Source of the DNA: an uncultured Clostridia bacterium
GTDB lineage: Bacteria > Bacillota > Clostridia > Christensenellales > UBA1242
Direction: 5' to 3'
DNA length: 7,885 nt
Assembly (NCBI GenBank): GCA_948439925.1
Contig: CAOJNR010000049.1
Span: forward strand, 1 to 7,885
The notes below the pieces were generated by a model. That model was given only the letters and a program-made list of their open reading frames with translations, ran no database searches and was not told where the DNA came from. Below are positions 5,461 through 7,885 of this stretch, in pieces (positions within the stretch are counted from its first letter, which is position 1; each line of letters begins with the position of its first letter). The translations under genes were made by a program, and so were the position numbers.

Positions 5461-6241
5461 TCAGCGCACGCATACTATTTAATATGGCAAGAAGAGTCAC
5501 TCCAACATCGGCAAACACTGCGCTTATCATGCCAGTCACTCCAAATGAACCAAGCGCCAAAAATGCAACTTTAACAACTGCTGAAAAGATAATGTTTTCA
5601 AGCACAATCTTTCTTGTCCGCCTTGAAATTTTGATAGCGATTGCAACTTTGCTTGGGTCATCGTCCACAAGCACAATATCAGACGCTTCAACACTCGCTG
5701 GTGATCCATTAACACCCATACTTACACCAACATCACTAAGAACCAAAGATGGTGCATCATTGATACCATCACCAACATATCCAATACGCTTTTTGCTCTC
5801 TTTTGCTTTTTCAATATAGGCATATTTTTCTTGTGGCAAAAGTTTACCATAACCTTCATCTATTTCAAGTTCATCGCAAACTTTTCTCACACTTTCTTCG
5901 TTATCCCCAGAAAGCATAATGGTCTTTAATCCCAAATTTTTAAGCTCTTTGCAAGCATCTTTTGAACTTTGTTTTATTGTATCACTAAGGAAAATCTGCC
6001 CAAGCAAAACCTTTCCCCGATAAACCTCAACAACTGTGCTTTTTAATGTTTTATCCTTTCTGCCAACAAAATATTTTTCGCATTCAAACTCAAATTCAAT
6101 TCCACTACCTGCAATTTCCTTAAATTTTTCAAGTTTAGGCATCTCTATCACAAGCCGAAACAATGGCTTTTGCAAGCGGATGAATTGAATACTGCTCGCC
6201 AATGCTTGCGAGAAATATAAGTTCTTCCTCCCTAATTTCAC
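5441..6241 (-). CDS. cadA: C-terminal part of the P1B-2 metal-transporting ATPase, out of frame with its N-terminal part
   Basis: This frame carries the second half of the nucleotide-binding/phosphorylation region and the last two transmembrane helices. Residues homologous to the family begin at about E33 (codon 6145-6143); the first 32 residues are an out-of-frame reading of the upstream gene, so the annotated start is probably not used. Visible motifs are GSG in the nucleotide-binding domain (45-47), MLSGDN (109-114) and the hinge GDGINDAP (157-164). The last helices hold Lys224 and the Asp245-Val-Gly motif, both typical of Zn/Cd/Pb exporters. Joined to the N-terminal part after Asp440, the restored protein would have 674 aa, a normal length. 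The final residues RNPARK and the TAA are encoded by one arm of the palindromic element at 5352-5460. No ribosome binding site of its own is evident, so without frameshifting this half would hardly be made. Confidence 0.85.
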   Translation of the reverse strand: MKLGRKNLYFSQALASSIQFIRLQKPLFRLVIEMPKLEKFKEIAGSGIEFEFECEKYFVGRKDKTLKSTVVEVYRGKVLLGQIFLSDTIKQSSKDACKELKNLGLKTIMLSGDNEESVRKVCDELEIDEGYGKLLPQEKYAYIEKAKESKKRIGYVGDGINDAPSLVLSDVGVSMGVNGSPASVEASDIVLVDDDPSKVAIAIKISRRTRKIVLENIIFSAVVKVAFLALGSFGVTGMISAVFADVGVTLLAILNSMRALRNPARK

Positions 6242-7466
6242 TTTTTATTTCATTTATAGAAAACTGCCCTGAGGTAAGCGTTCCCGTCTTATCAAACACC
6301 ATAGTGTCAAGTTTTGCACACGCATCAAGATAATTTGACCCTTTGATCAGAATTCCTCTTTTCGACGCATTGCCAAGTCCAGAGAAATATGTTAGTGGCA
6401 CAGAAATTGCAAAAGCGCAAGGACAAGAAATAACAAGGAAAATAAGACCACGATAAACAGCAGTATCAATATTTTTTGTCACTGCCCAAACAATACCCCA
6501 CACAAGCACAGCCAAAACAACAATACCCAAAGTATACCACTTGGTGATTTTTGAAATAAATGTTTCGGTTTTAGATTTGTTTTGAGAGGCGTTTTCAATA
6601 AGATTCAAAATCTTTTTTATAGTGCTTTCATCATACTCTTTTGTGGTTTTTATCTGCAAAACGCCGTCAAGCACTATTGAGCCAGATAAAACTTCATTTC
6701 CCTCTTTGAGTGAAACTGGCACACTTTCACCAGTAAGTGACTGCATGTCAACACTGCTCGCACCAGAAATTATCACCCCGTCAAGCGCAACTTTTTCGCC
6801 AGCACGAACGATAATTGTTGAACCAAGTTTAACCTCTTTCGGCATAACTCTCTCTTCACCATTTTCGGTTACAACAACTGCAAACTCAGGTTGCATCTTT
6901 ACAAGACTTTCAATGGACTTTCGAGAACGATTGACAGCAAGACTTTCAAATATCTTTCCTATTGAATATAGCGCGATTACCATAAGTCCTTCCATATGCT
7001 CACCCACAATGGATGCACCAATAACAGAAATGGTTAATAGAAGATTCTCATTGACAGTACCTCTAAAAATTTGAGTGACCGCTTTGTAATAGGTTTTGTA
7101 GCCCAAAAGTAAAATCGCAACCACATAAAGCGTCCAAAACGCCCAAACAGGCATTGGAACAAAAAAGATAACAAAACCGATTGCAATCCCTAAAAATAAT
7201 GCCACAAGGTCAAAAATGAATTTCAATCGTCCTTTTTTGTCTTTGTTGCCACTCTTTGAGATTATTTTCACATCTGGTTCAAGTTTCTTTGTGAGTTTTG
7301 TTATTTCTTCCAGTGTATGTTCATCTGCGCAATCGTTGCTTTCAAAAATCAGTCTTGATTTAACAAAATCAATCTTGGCACTTTTAACACTTGGCAACTT
7401 GTTAAGTTCACCTTCAAGCGCTCTTGCACAGTTTGGACAATCAAGCCCTTCAATTTTAACTATCAT
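6135..7466 (-). CDS. cadA: P1B-2 heavy-metal-transporting ATPase (Zn/Cd/Pb efflux), N-terminal part before the frameshift
   Basis: P1B-type ATPases pump heavy-metal ions out through the cytoplasmic membrane using ATP. This 443-aa part holds an N-terminal HMA metal-binding domain with GLDCPNC (Cys10, Cys13) and the transmembrane helices up to the metal-site CPC (348-350). It also holds the actuator TGES (245-248), the phosphorylation motif DKTGT with Asp392, and IHPLAKA (428-434) of the nucleotide-binding domain. It then ends at a premature TAA (6137-6135). Deleting the A at 6146 would join Asp440 to Glu-Met-Pro-Lys in the frame of the C-terminal part. CPC together with the Lys and Asp-Val-Gly residues downstream indicates the Zn/Cd/Pb class rather than Cu. 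GGAG (7474-7477) lies 7 nt before the ATG, which overlaps the repressor stop codon (ATGA), implying translational coupling. It could be a pseudogene, a sequencing indel or recoding. cadA and zntA are both fair names. Confidence 0.92.
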   Translation of the reverse strand: MIVKIEGLDCPNCARALEGELNKLPSVKSAKIDFVKSRLIFESNDCADEHTLEEITKLTKKLEPDVKIISKSGNKDKKGRLKFIFDLVALFLGIAIGFVIFFVPMPVWAFWTLYVVAILLLGYKTYYKAVTQIFRGTVNENLLLTISVIGASIVGEHMEGLMVIALYSIGKIFESLAVNRSRKSIESLVKMQPEFAVVVTENGEERVMPKEVKLGSTIIVRAGEKVALDGVIISGASSVDMQSLTGESVPVSLKEGNEVLSGSIVLDGVLQIKTTKEYDESTIKKILNLIENASQNKSKTETFISKITKWYTLGIVVLAVLVWGIVWAVTKNIDTAVYRGLIFLVISCPCAFAISVPLTYFSGLGNASKRGILIKGSNYLDACAKLDTMVFDKTGTLTSGQFSINEIKSEIREEELIFLASIGEQYSIHPLAKAIVSACDRDA

Positions 7467-7840
7467 TCTTCAACTCCGTTTAATTCTTCCATAGCATGCT
7501 CTTTCGTGATTTCAAACACTTCTTTCACATGCCTATCTGCAAGGCTATACCAAACCTCTTTGCCCTTCTTTCGACTTTTGATAAGTTTCATCTCCTTCAA
7601 ATTTTGAAGTTGATGCGACACTGCCGATTTCGTCATGTTGAGTATTGACGAAATGTCACAAACACATAACTCACTCTCGTCAAGCAAGTTGATTATCTTG
7701 ATTCGCGTGCTGTCTGACATTGCTTTATAAAAATCAGCCATAAACAACAATAACTCTTCGTCAAGCATTCCTTTCTTTGCATTTTCAACAAAATCTCCGT
7801 GTATGATATTGCAATCACACTCTCTATCACATTTTCCCAT
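7463..7840 (-). CDS. ArsR/SmtB-family metal-responsive repressor, CadC-like
   Basis: This 125-aa winged-helix repressor probably controls the ATPase operon that it opens, releasing DNA when Cd/Pb/Zn binds. The core is typical of the family: ALSDSTR-like AMSDSTRIKIINLL (40-53), the alpha-3 metal motif ELCVCD (57-62; Cys59, Cys61), and the recognition helix MTKSAVSHQLQNLKEM (69-84). The beta-wing GKEVWYSLAD follows. The N-terminus has Cys4, Cys8 and Cys10, which with ELCVCD would build a CadC-type alpha3N thiolate site. The last helix has Asp102-x-His104, then His115-x2-Glu118, matching the alpha5 DxHx10Hx2E site of SmtB/CzrA. Both sites are intact and nearly in the numbering of staphylococcal CadC. 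AGGAG (7849-7853) lies 8 nt before the ATG, and the stop overlaps the ATPase start. Cd/Pb/Zn sensing is strongly supported; the exact metal is not. Confidence 0.94.
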   Translation of the reverse strand: MGKCDRECDCNIIHGDFVENAKKGMLDEELLLFMADFYKAMSDSTRIKIINLLDESELCVCDISSILNMTKSAVSHQLQNLKEMKLIKSRKKGKEVWYSLADRHVKEVFEITKEHAMEELNGVEE

Positions 7841-7862
7841 ATATATTTCTCCTAGTTATTTT

Positions 7863-7883
7863 TTAGTCATAACGGTTGACTAA
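7863..7883. promoter_or_regulatory. Probable operator of the ArsR-type repressor (7-7-7 inverted repeat)
   Basis: TTAGTCA (7863-7869) and TGACTAA (7877-7883) are perfect inverted repeats with a 7-bp centre. They sit just 10 nt upstream of the repressor's ribosome binding site, and winged-helix dimers of this family bind such dyads over or near the promoter. A -10 element may lie within or next to it (TATGAC on the minus strand), but any -35 element would be at or beyond the window edge, so the promoter itself cannot be placed. Confidence 0.6.
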
Positions 7884-7885
7884 CC

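Noticed and set aside
6135..6150. Programmed +1 frameshifting in the ATPase gene
   Set aside because: GCC TAA A and GAT AGA G are poor +1 slip contexts: P-site re-pairing would be bad, there is no upstream internal Shine-Dalgarno stimulator as in prfB, and no recoding is established for this family. A mutation or sequence error is simpler.
6622..7074. Plus-strand open frame of 150 codons
   Set aside because: It is antisense to the conserved actuator region of the P-type ATPase; Ser/Thr-rich composition is typical of a shadow frame.

Overview
The window comes from a low-GC, Gram-positive-type bacterium, most likely an uncultured member of the Bacillota/Clostridia. The evidence is AT-rich intergenic DNA, strong AGGAGG-type ribosome binding sites, TTGAAA-N17-TATAAT-like promoters, and the gene order secG-rnr-smpB-ssrA, which is typical of Firmicutes. 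Finer taxonomy cannot be read from the sequence. Every supported gene lies on the minus strand, so the functional order runs from high to low coordinates.

Region 1 (about 5441-7885) is a heavy-metal efflux operon. A CadC/SmtB-type ArsR repressor (7463-7840) carries both known metal-site motifs of the family. It overlaps by ATGA with a P1B-2 (Zn/Cd/Pb-type) P-type ATPase. The ATPase is split into two reading frames by a single-base shift near position 6146; restored, it would be 674 aa with every catalytic motif present. An inverted repeat at the right edge of the window, just upstream of the repressor gene, is the probable operator. The last codons of the ATPase run into a GC-rich, three-armed palindromic element (5352-5460).

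Region 2 (1550-5212) is a secretion and ribosome-rescue/RNA-decay cluster. It is led by a promoter and a 77-aa two-helix membrane protein of unknown function, followed by secG, rnr (RNase R), smpB and ssrA (tmRNA). SmpB and tmRNA free stalled ribosomes, and RNase R degrades the defective mRNA, so these neighbours act in one pathway. A second promoter sits directly in front of smpB and probably feeds ssrA, which starts 8 nt after the smpB stop.

Region 3 (382-1491) is a membrane-anchored, extremely acidic coiled-coil protein of unknown function. It follows ssrA with no recognisable terminator between them and ends at a clear bidirectional terminator (327-361).

Region 4 (1-326) has no complete gene. 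It contains four copies of a roughly 32-bp palindrome-centred repeat at 56-59 bp spacing (about 83-287), and possibly the first 18 codons of another minus-strand gene running off the left edge. No cas gene, transposase or phage gene is visible. The items most worth following up are the palindrome array, the three-armed element at the end of the ATPase gene, the ATPase frameshift, the long tmRNA tag and the uncharacterised acidic protein.
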